64,000 bases of DNA from Coccinella septempunctata (Eukaryota; Arthropoda; Insecta; Coleoptera; Coccinellidae), in NCBI RefSeq assembly GCF_907165205.1, contig NC_058189.1, positions 2,358,501-2,422,500 of the forward strand. Direction: 5' to 3'. Positions 11,501 through 23,800 of the stretch are shown here, piece after piece. How positions within the stretch are numbered: the first letter of the stretch is position 1; every line of letters begins with the position of its first letter. The translations under genes were made by a program, and so were the position numbers. The notes beneath the pieces are model-generated. The model did not search any database and was not told the DNA's origin. It saw only the letters and a list, made by a program, of their open reading frames with translations.

Positions 11501-12672
11501 ACGGCTTCATCAGTTCCAGATCCATCCAGGTGAGCTAAAGCTACAGCGCCAGAGCCTGAAAAAAATACATATGTTTAAAGTGTCCATCCATTAAGACTTC
11601 GCTCTAATTCCACACAACATTACAGTTTTATAATTGTTATTTCACCATAAATAATCGAATGAAATATTTCAAGTTTTGTGACGAAATCTATTAATTTATC
11701 AGCCATCAACATCAATAATGGATAACCGTGGTGGATTTTTGTTTTCAGTCAGTTACTCACCTGAATGTCTCACTACAACTATCAAGCAACTTGTCACATC
11801 GTCTGTTCCCAGTATAGTCACATTTTCTGAAATCAAGAAAATCGTTTTAAATAATAAAACAATGTTATCGATAATAATAATAATAATCTACGACTTGAAG
11901 TAGTGTTATTGCTTAATCGCCAAATGAAATTTTTACAACAGCGTGTATCTTTTATTTCAAGTTCCTAGAACAAATCATGATCTAAAAAACCGGAAATTTG
12001 TTAGTTAACAATACGGTATAGTTATACAGTAGAAGAAAACGTAATAGGTCAGCAGAGTATCTTTATATTATACAGGGTGTTCTACAAGCTCTATGACAAA
12101 CTTGGCTAACATTGAATGTTGGCATCTTCATCTGATAAAACTCTTCTTGTCATAACGAAAATTCGATTGTTAATGGAGCAGAACCATTTAATCTTATTGA
12201 AAACGGAATACAGACTGAAAAGAAAATTATTAAAATGTGCATTTCTGACACAGATGGACAAAAAATTATTAAACTTGCTTCACGATGAATCAGAAGACGT
12301 TTCTATAATCGTCATAAGTATAAGTGTATGTAATCTTTCGACGAGCCCTAAGAAATTACAAGTCTGTTCGCAATTTTTTTTTTCTTCTTTTTGTAGATTT
12401 ATTCCCGGTAACGGGATACAGCAATGAATGAATGAATGAAAAAAAAAACGAGTATAATCAAAAGATTATTCACCAAGTTACTTACTATCAAGGGGAACTG
12501 TAGCAGCATACTCTCTCTGAAGGACATACAGAAGTCCTACCGGACCAACAACTTTGTTTGGTATGGCCAATAATTGTGCAGCTCTGTCTCTATAAAGGGG
12601 GTGTGTATGATACAAGGAGGAAGTATCAGGAGGGCACTCCTCTTGCAGCACGCCATTGAAGACCAACACCAT
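8590..12672 (-). CDS. NTAN1: Protein N-terminal asparagine amidohydrolase
   Basis: Six exons on the minus strand: 12672-12486, 11826-11761, 11555-11376, 11315-11107, 9610-9449 and 8715-8590. All have GT/AG junctions and compatible phases (1, 2, 1, 0, 0) and give 309 residues, against about 310 in human NTAN1. The enzyme deamidates N-terminal Asn to Asp and so feeds proteins into the Arg/N-degron pathway. Diagnostic blocks are VGPVGLLYVLQREYA, ILGTDDVTSCLIVVVRHSG, ALAHLDG, IYGIGLNVKTGDIFPA, LRIGPFNYQPLRGVDLWLEQ and EPPHVV. The Cys at residue 76 in the TSC motif is where the family's conserved cysteine nucleophile lies. The ATG at 12672 follows an acceptor (TTTCAG) by one base, so a non-coding 5' exon probably lies upstream. 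A possible AATAAA is at 8425-8420. Introns hold a MITE, a mariner and a LINE tail. Confidence 0.95.
8772..9420. mobile_element. TATACAGGGTGAGTC-family MITE, copy 1
   Basis: It begins TATACGGGGTCAATCTTTGAC and ends with the complement GTCAAAGACTCACCCTGTATA, about 650 bp apart. Internal sequence (GAGGTCAAAAGGAACAC, ACCATTTTTTCCGATTCGG, GATCCACAG-type blocks) is shared with 49396-50038 and 62453-63124. It makes up nearly all of the last NTAN1 intron, ending 22 bases from the splice donor. The TA-flanked CAGGGTG ends suggest a Tc1/mariner-type non-autonomous element. No coding capacity. Confidence 0.8.
9740..10972 (+). mobile_element. mariner element with broken transposase, antisense in an NTAN1 intron
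   Basis: A transposase frame starts at ATG 9875 and is readable to about 10900. An early in-frame TAA near 9995 follows the first 40 codons, and frameshifts and stops lie between 10400 and 10600. The signatures are clear: MDETWVHFYDPETK, then LQDNSPAHKS, then HPPYSPDLAPSDYHLYPRLK. The second and third catalytic aspartates are 34 residues apart, giving the DD34D pattern of mariner. The N-terminal half carries the paired-type HTH region with GRPVSV. The outer ends share an imperfect TTAGCCTA/TAAGCCTA inverted motif, and the total of about 1.23 kb is normal for mariner. It is inactive. Confidence 0.88.
12330..12440 (+). repeat. LINE 3'-tail fragment
   Basis: The segment TTTGTAGATTTATTCCCGGT, then AACGGGATACAGCAATGAATG, matches the 3' end of the LINE at 48500-48560 (TTTGTAGATTTATTCTGGGT, then AACGGGATACAGCAATGATG). 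Both end in a short tandem repeat (GAAT here, GATGAT there). The upstream block AGCCCTAAGAAATTACAAG also matches. It lies in the first NTAN1 intron, about 45 bp from the first coding exon. Confidence 0.7.
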
Positions 12673-12910
12673 TCTGAAATTAATTATGGCATATAGCAAA
12701 TTTCATTGAAAAAAAAAACAGGAGCGCACTGAGTTCTTATTTCGAAATAGGTGCAAGAATGTCAAAAGGTCTTTATCTAGTGCAACACTAATGTTACCAA
12801 TGGTATTTGCTATTAGATGTCATGGATACTAGGACCTTGAAGCCGTCTCAAATTTTCGAATATGAGGAGGCTTTTCTGAAAAAAATCTTTACCAGTTTGA
12901 ATTTTCGCAT

Positions 12911-13273
12911 TATACAGGGTTAGAACTATTTAGAGAGGGACTACAGGGATATCGAAAACCGTTAGTAATACAGGGTAGCTTGAATTACGAAAAAGTTGCG
13001 TTATTCCAGGATGAGTGGGTGGGTGTAAACAGTTCCTAAATCTCTCTGATGGTTCCTGAGATATCTCGAAAAAACTGAAAATCAAGATTATCATTTTTTC
13101 TTCATAACTCATTTGTTTTTGGAGGTAACTACACGAAATTCGGTGTGTAGTAATACTTCTATTAGCGATTATACTGGTGTACTACTTTTTTATAATTTAA
13201 GCCACCCTTTATTTTTTACGGTTTCGATATTCCTATAGTCAGCCTCTAAATATGTAGTTCTAACCCTGTATAG
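12911..13273. mobile_element. TATACAGGGTTAGAACTA MITE, about 360 bp
   Basis: The left end TATACAGGGTTAGAACTATT is inverted at the right end as TAGTTCTAACCCTGTATA, with TA at both borders and matching inner blocks (TTTAGAGAG against CTCTAAAT, and GGGATATCG-type sequence against CGATATTCC). Non-coding. It lies upstream of NTAN1 and could overlap that gene's promoter or 5'UTR intron. Confidence 0.75.
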
Positions 13274-13501
13274 TATTGCAACACCCTGTTTGCTGTTGTG
13301 AACTGAAAAGGACAGGGTTTTTATGAGGAGATCATCAAAACTGAAGACTTTCGAATAACAACCTATTTTTATTTGCTTTATTCGATTCTAAGTAAAAAAA
13401 ATAGGGGTTATCTGAATAAACCCCATACCTGAAATGGAAACTTTCAGAGTTATCGCGGAAAAACTAGAAATAAGGGAAAAGAGCAATTTCGAACTGCTCG
13501 A

Positions 13502-13705
13502 TTAGTCTGTAGAAACCACAGATAAAACCTAAAATTCGATGTTCCGATAAACAATTTTGACATTTCATGAATTGCTGATGGACAATCCCAACAGACAAAA
13601 CAAGAAAACAAAATTTATCAGATACAATTCATTAAAAGTCAAAATTATTTATCGGAACATAGTATTTTAATTCTTTTCTGTGGTTTCCAATAGGCTAACG
13701 GTGAA
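13502..13705. repeat. Imperfect hairpin repeat, about 200 bp
   Basis: TCTGTAGAAACCACAGATAA, AAATTCGATGTTCCGATAAA and CAATTTTGAC on the left are complemented on the right by GTCAAAATTATTTATCGGAA, CATAGTATTTTAA and CTGTGGTTTCC. The axis is near 13603. CACCCTGTATA follows at 13708, the usual end of TATACAGG-type MITEs, so it is probably part of a decayed element. Confidence 0.6.
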
Positions 13706-13719
13706 TCACCCTGTATATC

Positions 13720-16700
13720 TCTAAATTTTGTGAAAATTTCAAGTGGTTGAAATTTTTTTTTTCATGCTTGATTCCAAGTTTTATTGTGATGAACCAACAG
13801 ATAAAATGGTATTATATGAAAACATTCCAATGAAGATTGAAAATGATGATACATTGTCTCACTAAACATGTTGCTTTTAACATTAATAATCGATAAATAT
13901 AAAAGAATTGTTTCTTTTCCAAAAACTGATGGTTCATTCAATTACCTACAACTGGCAGAAACTCAAAAAGTTCTTTCTGCATACTTCCGTTACTGTTAGA
14001 ACAATTTTCAATCATAGTATTACAATAAAAATTCACTCATTAATTAATCTGGCTGATAATTGAACCTACTTGGTTCTATAATATTTAAAAAAATTGAGAT
14101 ATCGAATTAAAACATGGTACTCACGTCCACTCGTTTTCACAGTTTTAAAAATAAAAAAGGAGAACACATCAAGCAAGCATCACGATGTATATTAAAACGA
14201 AGTAACAGCATCCGTTCTGGACCATCGAACCTATCAATTTCAAAATATATGGAAGCGATAATAGAAATACCAAAATGGGGAAGCCTTATCTTATCGAAAG
14301 CAGTTCATTAATTATCACATCAAGGGAAAATATGTATATTCATATCTTTCTTTCTGGAGATCGAAAGAGTAGTGATCTGGGGATAAAAATCAATATACAT
14401 ATATTTCATTTTCATGTCCAATTGGAATATTCAGCAGAAAATTCGAAATAAAATTCCATTCTGTTAAACACGAGAACGAATCTTTCAAATTGAGCATATT
14501 TCCAATAAACAATCTATAATGTGGAATAGAATTTGCCTTTGCGACACACGAAAGAATCCAAAAACGAAAATCAAGAAAAAAAGGAGCGTACTAGAGTACT
14601 AATTTTTTCACATCCGGATACTAGAACATCACGGACTGACTCTTTTGTGCCCCTCCAAGACAATAAGCTGGTAAAACATCATCAAAATCCATTCAGCAGT
14701 TTTAATATTTTCAGAAACATTCAGTAGTTCAGAAACTAGTGGACATTAGAGATGTTCAAGTCTCATATACTCATTAAAAAATTCAGTGGTACGCTTTTTA
14801 AACATAAATTTAAATATACAGTGTGATTCGCGCAAGTCCAGCCCAGTCTGTCTTCTATATTTTAAATAGAACGCCCTGTATATTTTGATATCAGGTTTCA
14901 AAAAACTGTTGATGCTTTACCTATTATGTATAATACGGGGTGAAATACCTACAGAAATGCGAAATATTTCAAGCATTACCAAGAACAAGGTGGAGGACAT
15001 TATGAACATTTATTTTAATGAATAGAGATAAATTACATCATGTAATTTAAGTATTCAGTTTCTTGAAATCAATAAATACTGAGATTTGAACATTGCTATA
15101 TCTCTATGTTCAGAACCTCTGTCTAATATTCTGACCATAAGGTTTATAGACCAGTGAATAATGGCTCATTAACCACAAGTGATCTATGAAAGTGATAATG
15201 CTTAAGGAAACATATAGAGTATGATCACTTCTTGCATTTATTGTGAACAAACCATTTTTGGTTTTTTTTATTCGGCTAAATCAAGCTAGAGTGTAATTAT
15301 TTATTGATACCATTTTTCAATATCAATTCCACAATATCAAATAAATGAACAATTGGATATTTTCGAGATGAAATTGAAGATATTATCAATATCATTATGC
15401 AGATTCGAGTTAAGTTTAGTAAAAAATTGACATAATTTTGAAGCAGAAACTCAATTTTATCAAAAATTATTGATTTTTACCTCAAAGATTGAGACTTCGA
15501 AATATATGAGATGAAAGTGAACTTGTTTTTCAGTCGACTGAAAAACTGTGATTGGAGAATTACAGTTTATTTTTTAAATTTCTATTATTTTTCTTCATGC
15601 TCCTCAGATAAAAACTTATTCATTGTTTTTTTCATGTTTTGGAGAAACACCCTGACCCTGATCAGGGTCACATATTTTATTTTTGTTGAATATTCAACAT
15701 CTATTCTGATGATAGACAAGAAACAAGAATAGAAAAAAAATCAAGAGGAAGGTAGGCTCACTAATTCAAATATCTAAGCGTTTTTCATTAATGTGAAACA
15801 TCTTCATTAATCAATGTATTCCGATTATCCTTTCTCTGTAAAAATATTCTCAATGCAATTAAATAATACGTCGATTCAAATAACAATCTTGCATGACATT
15901 GAATACGAACTAATTTTTTTTTTAAGATACTTGTGAAGTACATACCATCTAAAAATGGTAATAAGAAAGTATTATATGAATGAATACTACTGCTAGAGCA
16001 TCTTACCTTGTAACAGTATTATATTCACTGCTCGCAGGTTCTGCAAAATAAAATTAAGACCTTAATTTTTCATTTTAGGAATATAATAACATGGTTTCAC
16101 ACAATTATATTTTTACACAGAAAATTTTTTCCAACTTTAGTTCAAAACAGAGCTTCTAATTAACAATGGACTCGCACTCCCGGTGTTATCTACTACATTA
16201 GTATTGAAAATATTAAAATATTCAGTTTTGTGAATAGTTTTCAATAGAAGTATGTAAATTCCTTCTGCATATCCTTATTTCTTATAGAAACATGAAAAAC
16301 TAAAAACTTACATTAAGAAATCTTTGTCCAAAATTATTTTTCTCACATGCTACCAACTATTTTATATTAAGGCCGCGAGTACTGCAAAAGCAACGTATCA
16401 TCTGATTATTCAAAAATTTAATTGAAATAATTGGAAAACTGCACAACCAAAATGTAATTACAAGAATTTGTCATTTGTCAAAACATTGTCAAAAGGTCAT
16501 TTATCCCTAGGGCTTGGTTCCTTTTCAGTTTTCATACAACATGGTGATTGAATAATAAATAGGTATATAATAAGCTTCTAAAATAATTAAATGAGGATTT
16601 CAATTATGGAGAGTACTCTCCATAATTTCAACCTTAAGTTTCTATTCCCAGTTCCCATAAAAAAATATTTGACCACAAAAAATTATTCAGTTTCTCAGTT

Positions 16701-17140
16701 AGTTCCTTTGCTCAATCATGCTTTTCTGTGATTAAATGTCACGTTTTCTTTCTTGAAAATATATCCAAATTAATTTATATGTAAACAAAGGACTCAATCG
16801 TCATGGAATAATTTGAATATAAGTCTTAAGCAAATAGTACTTAATTACAATCATTGAATTATTTCTAAGGTCTGAATTTCGAAAAGAAAAGCAAAGTACA
16901 GAGGGAAATCACAATGAAAATTTTTCGATTTCCACTACTAGCTGAAAATTGGATTTAAACATAGTTGGACTGGCAAATATCTGATATCACAGGGAGTGAA
17001 GTTGTGACAATGAATTCTTCATATTTGATAAATTCAAATTTAGTGAATTATCTTATATAATTTTCTTAGTAAGATAAGTGGTTAGTTACCTGAAATGTGT
17101 ATTGCAGTGTAATTGAAATAAGTGAAAGAAACTTCTTGAG
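13720..17140. other. AT-rich intergenic region between NTAN1 and the sugar transporter
   Basis: No convincing exon was found. A single MITE-like end (GAACGCCCTGTATATTTTG) is at about 14870. The two genes point away from each other, so their promoters should lie here, but I cannot place a transcription start. Short frames at 14114, 14533 and 15511 have the composition of noise. Confidence 0.4.
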
Positions 17141-18130
17141 ATGAAGCAGCAAAGTTTGGAAGATGACGAGAATGATAATATCGTTTTTAGGAGGGTTGCT
17201 TCAGCTGTATTCTATGGAGTGGCATCCTTCATGATAACAGTAGTCAATAAAACAGTTTTAACTACTTACAGCTTTCCATCCTTTCAGGTTTTAGGCATTG
17301 GACAAATGATAACAACTATTGTAGTCTTATTCATAGCTAAAAAATTGAGAATTATGAATTTTCCCAATTTTCAACTTGGAACCTTCAAACAAATTTTTCC
17401 TCTGCCGTTATTTTATATAGGAAATATGATTTTTGGTCTCGGAGGTACCAAAGAATTGAGTTTACCAATGTTCACTGCTCTGAGGAGATTTTCAATTTTA
17501 ATGACAATGATATTAGAATTCTATTTATTGGGAGTATTTCCTGTATTTAGTGTACAGATAAGTGTATACACTATGATTATAGGAGCATTATTGGCAACAA
17601 GTGATGATTTAGCTTTTAACCTGCATGGTTACATATATATTTTATTAAATGATCTTTTAACAGCTACCAATGGTGTTTATACTAAAAAAAAACTGGACTC
17701 GAGAGAATTAGGGAAATATGGTCTAATGTATTATAATTCGTTATTTATGATTGGTCCAGCAATTGTAATTTCCTATTGTTCAGGAGACATTGAAGCAATT
17801 TCTAATTTCAAGGATTGGAATAATCCGATTTTTTTAGCTCAATTTATAATATCATGTATTATGGGTTTCATTCTTTCATATAGTGTTATGCTGTGTACAC
17901 ATTATAACTCTGCTTTAACAACCACTATCATAGGTTGTTTAAAGAACATATCTGTGACATACTTAGGTATGATTATTGGGGGAGACTATGTTTTCTCTTG
18001 GATTAATTTCTTAGGATTAAACATAAGTGTAATAGGAAGCCTTATATATACATATGTAACATTCAGAAAAAAAGAAACCAAAGTTCCTTATGTTCCTTTA
18101 AAAAATGAGAACAAAGATAACATTGTATAA
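17141..18130 (+). CDS. frc: SLC35D / fringe connection-type UDP-sugar transporter
   Basis: A single uninterrupted frame of 329 residues from ATG 17141 to TAA. The product is a Golgi/ER nucleotide-sugar antiporter of the SLC35D1/D2 group. Drosophila fringe connection imports UDP-sugars used in heparan-sulfate synthesis and Fringe glycosylation of Notch. Family blocks seen are VVNKTVLTTYSFPS, GIGQMITT, PLPLFYIGN, LSLPMFTALRRFSIL, IIGALLATSDDLAFNLHGY, LLTATNGVYTKKKLDSRELG, YGLMYYNSLFMIGP, IMGFILSYSVMLCT, YNSALTTTIIGCLKNI and GGDYVFSWINFLGLNIS. There are about ten hydrophobic segments, as usual. The human protein is longer at the N-terminus. The coding region is intronless here; an upstream non-coding exon cannot be excluded. 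Orthology to frc rather than to a sister SLC35D gene is inferred. Confidence 0.93.
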   Translation: MKQQSLEDDENDNIVFRRVASAVFYGVASFMITVVNKTVLTTYSFPSFQVLGIGQMITTIVVLFIAKKLRIMNFPNFQLGTFKQIFPLPLFYIGNMIFGLGGTKELSLPMFTALRRFSILMTMILEFYLLGVFPVFSVQISVYTMIIGALLATSDDLAFNLHGYIYILLNDLLTATNGVYTKKKLDSRELGKYGLMYYNSLFMIGPAIVISYCSGDIEAISNFKDWNNPIFLAQFIISCIMGFILSYSVMLCTHYNSALTTTIIGCLKNISVTYLGMIIGGDYVFSWINFLGLNISVIGSLIYTYVTFRKKETKVPYVPLKNENKDNIV

Positions 18131-18370
18131 CATTGCAATCAATCCTAGTGATAATTCCCAAGTTGCAATTAGAAAATCAAAGATGACATTGTACCGAAAA
18201 AATAAGCAAATCCTTAATGCTGTGATTTATTTACATATGTATTTGTTAACTTGTGGATTTTTTAGCTTTCTCGTGCCATTATATTTAATTATATATGTTC
18301 AGATTTCTCCTCAAATTAATTCTACATGCATATATAGAATGTATTTTCATCTAGAATGTTTGCAATTGTA

Positions 18371-18386
18371 AATAAATCTGAATAAA
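18371..18386 (+). promoter_or_regulatory. Polyadenylation signals of the sugar-transporter gene
   Basis: Two AATAAA hexamers (18371-18376 and 18381-18386) about 240 bases after the stop codon. The position and pair are typical of a 3' end. Inferred. Confidence 0.6.
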
Positions 18387-18399
18387 TATTGCCAGTGTA

Positions 18400-20618
18400 T
18401 TTTAATTTGAATATTTTTATTTTTCATCAAAACTGAATTTTAATGATTTTCTGAAAAAATATGTCCGCACAAACTGCAGTATACTGTATAATTTTGAACC
18501 CCTAAAAGCTTGAGCAAGTTGCACAAAATGTATTGTTTTTCTGGTCCCTTGGATCAAGTATTCATTGGGTTATAGGGTAACACAAAATGACGAAGAATAG
18601 TCAAATTTTATGGTTTCCATTACATCTTAAAAACTGCACACTGGCAAATGAAATATATCGCCCGTGAGCGACTTATTCTAACGAAAAGTAATGTGTTCTA
18701 ATTGAGTGATTGAAAAGTTGCCAGTGCTGCTTGGTACAGCATTCAACACTAAAAAGTTGCCATGAGCAGTACTCTCCAATGCGCCCCTGCATTAGCCTTT
18801 AAATATCAGATGTTGTACCTACCTGCATATAATATAGACTATATCATTATGTTGGCCGTTTTTTTAGGCCAATGAAACAGAAAGCCTAAACCTGTAGATA
18901 TCTCTTGTATTATAACGCAGACAGAAAGGAAAGGAAGAATATTTACGATTTTTTATTTATCACCAACGAGCGCAGTAGGTACCAACTACTGAAATTTAGT
19001 TGGTACATACTGAGATCAGTAGTCAATTTAACAATTACTGATGTCCGACTACCCTATCTACAATCAGCCAAGTCTTTCAATAAGCAGGATGTAAAAGATC
19101 CAATTTCATTCAAATAAAATATTTCCTTTATTTAGTTCTAAATAAACATGTCAGAGATCATCTACATGGGGGACTAACAACATAGGTAATATGTTTGAAA
19201 CAATAAACAATAAAAATTCAAGTCTACCAAATTATCACAAGCAAAAGATATATGCTAAATGACTTAAAAAAATAACAGAATATATGTATTTGGTACAAGA
19301 ATAAATCTTGTTCATAACATATTATATTGGAAAAATATTCAATAACAATATAATATCATAAAAATACAATTCAACAAATTATAGAAATAGCACATATGAG
19401 GAATGTAACCGAGGTACTTGTTTTATTGATAGCTACCACGAGAGGTATTTTGCAAAATTACCTATTGTCGTACACAGTAAGCCAAAATTATCTTTCACTT
19501 GATGAAACTAGACTAGAAGGCTTCGAAAAATTAAATCACAGTCCTTCGCCAATAGAATCATGTGAAAACGACAATTGATCGAGCAATATTGTCATGATGC
19601 GAGATATCTTTATGGAATTAATAATAAATATGTAAACATATTTCATATTGTACGATAACCTTATACTAATGTTCGATTTAGAATGCTCCACTAACTGCGA
19701 AATAAATATGAAAATAGTAATATAATCTACTCAATAGTTTAATCACAAAAAGCATACTATAATAAAAAAATTCTCAACTCTTGTAATGTTTTTTCTAACA
19801 CCCCGTAGGTATCTCATGCGGTTGTGAAAATATCTTTTTTTTTTCAAACGGAATTTAACCTAGAGGGCAAAAAAAACCGTCAAATAAGCTGAAATATGCG
19901 ATCTTCATTACGAAAATGTTTTCAACGACTTGACAAAAGTGTAAAATTACTTAATAGTTTTGATTTGTTGGAATATACCTATGTTAGATAGAATTACCCT
20001 AAGAATTTTTTACGCTTGCGTTTTTATCCAGTGGTTTTCGGTAATAATTTTAACTTAAAATTAAATAAAAATTGAATTGAAAAATTTATTCGAAGAGAAA
20101 TAGTATCTATCTTTTTGTCCAAATAGAAACAGTATATAGTTTTTCAATAGGGTAGGGAGTATTCACTATAAGAACTGTAAATACTTTAAGAATCTCTGGA
20201 GATTGTGTTGTCCAATTAATTTTTTTTCTAATTGCTAGTTATTCGCGTATGTTAGTTACAGATTTTTTGATAAATGCTGTTCACATTTTTTTTTTGAACT
20301 ATTTTACTTTAGTCACTTAGCTTTGATTCAAAATATTGAGCGCAACATCTGGTAATGAATTTCGAGTATAATTTCTTCGAATATTTTTTAGTCTTTCCTC
20401 TCGGGAAAAGGAAAATCCTTTCACAAACTCAAAATCATTTGGATTTCGCAGAGTTGATATCCTACTTACTAAGCATGCTCACTCTTTTACTTTCGAAAAG
20501 GGGGTAGAAATTTTTCTTATAGAAAATATCTCTACAAATAATTATTACTTCAAACTACCAGAAAACTAACTTAGGACCTGGCATTTCAACAGAATAGGTG
20601 ATCATCCACGGAATGTTT
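18400..20618. other. Region between convergent genes, including probable BTB-gene 3'UTR
   Basis: AT-rich, with no gene supported. The stretch directly below 20618 should be the 3'UTR of BTB isoform C. The 60-codon frame at 19396-19578 has no recognisable features. Confidence 0.4.
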
Positions 20619-20893
20619 TTATTCATAGGCCGTTTTTACAATGTTGACCGCTTGTGGCATCGACCGATCCTGATTAGTCGCAGGATCGTAATGCTCACTT
20701 TGCTCTACCTGTTTGCGGTGATGATACATATGGACCCTCAAACAACTACGGTTCCTCATAGTTTTCCCACAAATATCACAATCTAAATTGATCGAGCTGT
20801 CCTCATGCTTATCCCTCACATGGACTTTGAGGTTATATCTGTTAACGAATTTTCTCTCGCAATAGTGACAGTACACATACGATTTCGAATCAT
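20619..20893 (-). CDS. BTB gene, alternative zinc-finger exon C (most distal)
   Basis: It follows the acceptor TTTTTACAG. Fingers CHYCERKFVNRYNLKVHVRD KH and CDICGKTMRNRSCLRVHMYHH, then a tail ending KTAYE and TAA at 20621-20619. The start phase is compatible with the common donor 8.3 kb upstream. Isoform choice by alternative splicing or alternative polyadenylation is inferred from the layout. Confidence 0.87.
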
Positions 20894-23800
20894 CTGTAAA
20901 AACATAAGATATAATGAAAAAAATAATAAAATTTCATGTGTTTACCTGATTATGACTATATTAAAGCAAATCCCGGTCACCATTAGATGCTGTCAGAAGA
21001 TAGAAAATGCATAAGGAAGGAATGAGTGTATTAGTGGAAACAGCACATCACCAAAGCCAGTAAATACTTCTCACATTAGAATTCATTTTCCAATCACCCA
21101 GTAACAATTGAGTTTAACATTGTACGTTTTACAGTTTGGTTTTGCAATTGTGAAAACATGCAACGAAATATATTCCAATTTGGCTGATACATATATGATT
21201 AAAAACAGTTAATGCTGATATAAATATTCATAAAGGCGCGCATGGAAAACAGCTAATTTCCTTTGTTTTTATAGCGCACTCGACTGGAATGCTGGTGCAG
21301 TTTAAACCTGCTCAATGCGCATTAACGCAGCCAGTACAATACGCATCTTGGGAGTTGAACGAGTACCAAGTACGCGTCTGAAAAGCTTTTTTATTGACCA
21401 AACAAGTTTGGCACCGAACTTCCGCGTTTATGGCAGATAAAATCATTTTGCACTAGTACTTATTCGTTGAAATTATTTTCAAGTTTAAGTATGATACCCT
21501 GTATTCTTTAGCTCTGAAAACTTTGATTTATTTCTCTTAGATCCAATTGTAAAGATCAAGTTTGAACCCACCTCAACTTTGACAATTCCGTACAAGAAGC
21601 TGATGCTGATACCCGAAACTACCATGAACTAATCGAAGAAGAACTGCTTCAAGAAAAATAAGGTAGGATAGGGTGAATTGAAAACCAACTCATATAAAAA
21701 ATCTATAATATCTCAGATAATATTAAAAGCACTTGGGTGAAACAGAGTCAATAAGTTGCTACAATAGAAAACAACAGGATCAAAACTAACTCCTTAGTTT
21801 TTTCAGCGTGCACTGCACAATTTTTGATCACAATAAAATATACACAAAGAATAAAATTTTGGACATTATTCCAAAATTAGAATTGTTCTCAAAACTGATG
21901 ACTAGTTAAACAAATGGCAACTACGTCCGGCAATTTGACAAGGACTTGTAGTTCGATACACTTAAAAGTAAATCATATAAATAAAAACTAAAATTAGGTA
22001 TATAATTATTATAAACAATAATTGAGTCATATACGTGTTTCCACATTTTGGCAAATTAAATATAATTTAACATTATCAGGTCTCTGGTTTAGTATTCGTA
22101 ATTTCGTATCATTTACAAATATTATCGGAGCTTGATCAGTAGGTAATGCCATAAATCGGAAAATAATTGAAAATGTTTTTGATAATTATGGCCGATTAGA
22201 AATTAGTAAATTCAATAAAATCTTATCATAAACAACAAATAATAGATTCTTAACGTCAATAGAAATACTTTTTACTTTTACCATTTTTTCAGAAAGGGCT
22301 CGGTTTGAAAGACACAGGCTGTTGAAAACTTTTAGTTCTGTCTCACAAAGGGCTTTATTGAATGAAATGAATTTTGAAATATAGTTTTTCATTTATTTGA
22401 ATCTTTTTAGAACACAAGATATCACCCACGTCTTCCAGTTTTCTCATTTGGACCAATATGTACCAAGAAAATACCATAAATTCAAAGATCCCAACTCTTG
22501 AAACTAAGTTGGACGCTATCTTATGAATATTTGAACGTTTTATAAAATGAGAGTATTCTTCATATGTTCAAAAATTAAGTATCTGTAAAATTTGATAAAT
22601 GGGGTACTTTGGCTGAATACGACTCTGTTTAAAAGATCCATAGTGTAGTGTCCGTAGGTAGAGGAAGTATCTACGGTAGTGTCACAGATTTAGCTAGTTA
22701 TTCTGAAGGTAATTCTGTTTTTCCAGGGGTAGCACAGCTCATTATGATCGAATGCTATATCTTTATATCAGAGCAGAATCGGCAATAAATGCATTTTAAG
22801 CCATTACAAAACTCTTGAACCAACATCATAATGGCGGCAGCAACTTCTGTGGCAGTGCTGACCGACTGCAACCCACAAAAATTCGCTCTGACCAAGTTTT
22901 TTTTTTGTACTATAAACTAGTGTAGTGACAATTTTCAATTATTATAAAACACTCGCAGAGCCACCATACCTAGGTGTCTTACTACCTGACCTTGAGAGTG
23001 GATGCTGACTAATGTAATATAAAAAATGATATAATGATATAAAAAATAATGTGGTTTACGACATCGAAGGGTTTTTTTAAATAATTGATCGCAAGTCTAA
23101 CTATATCTTTTGACATTTTCCCATACACATGTTGTTGAATTTCTGATGATATCGCCTATACGATTGTGAAATTTTACTATATCTTGATTTGAGAGGACAA
23201 AAAAAACGAAATGGAAATACAAAACAGGTTTATGTTGGGTCTCTAAAATTTCTTGAAACTCAACTTATCAATGTCTTGAGAAATTATTATTTTCATTTTT
23301 GCTAGATATTTTTTCATCAATTTAGCACGTAGTGGGGTGTAACGAAGTCACAGAGATTTTTCGATCTCGAACGAAAGGACATGTCACATCACATTCTTGT
23401 TAGTCGAATTGATCGATTTCATCGTAGTAGATGACCAAGACTTCCATATTTTACTTCGATGATGTCGATTTTTGAAAGCACAAAAGAGAAATTACTGTCA
23501 GTTCACATCTTGAGTCAGAGTCCAACTATACTCAAAATTTGACGTTTCCAAAACCCATCTCGAGATAATTCGAGGACATCAGTCTTATTTAATAATAAGC
23601 GCATACTCAAGTGAGATCGCAGATTGAGACGTCATCTTGACAGAGTCTCAGGTTGAATTTATTAGACCCGTTTGCACCAAACATACTTAGTGTTAAGTGT
23701 CCCTTAAAATGAACTCTTAACTTAAATTACGTTGCACCAACTGTTAAGTGACATTTAAATGGCTAAAGCTAACCTTAAATTTAAGCGCTCCTGAAATTAC

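Noticed and set aside
14530..15732. Short plus-strand frames upstream of the sugar transporter
   Set aside because: Low-complexity or AT-driven translations without splice context or family features.
21230..21440. GC-richer block in the BTB-gene intron, candidate promoter or conserved element
   Set aside because: No motif, repeat or exon could be supported. Base composition alone is not enough.
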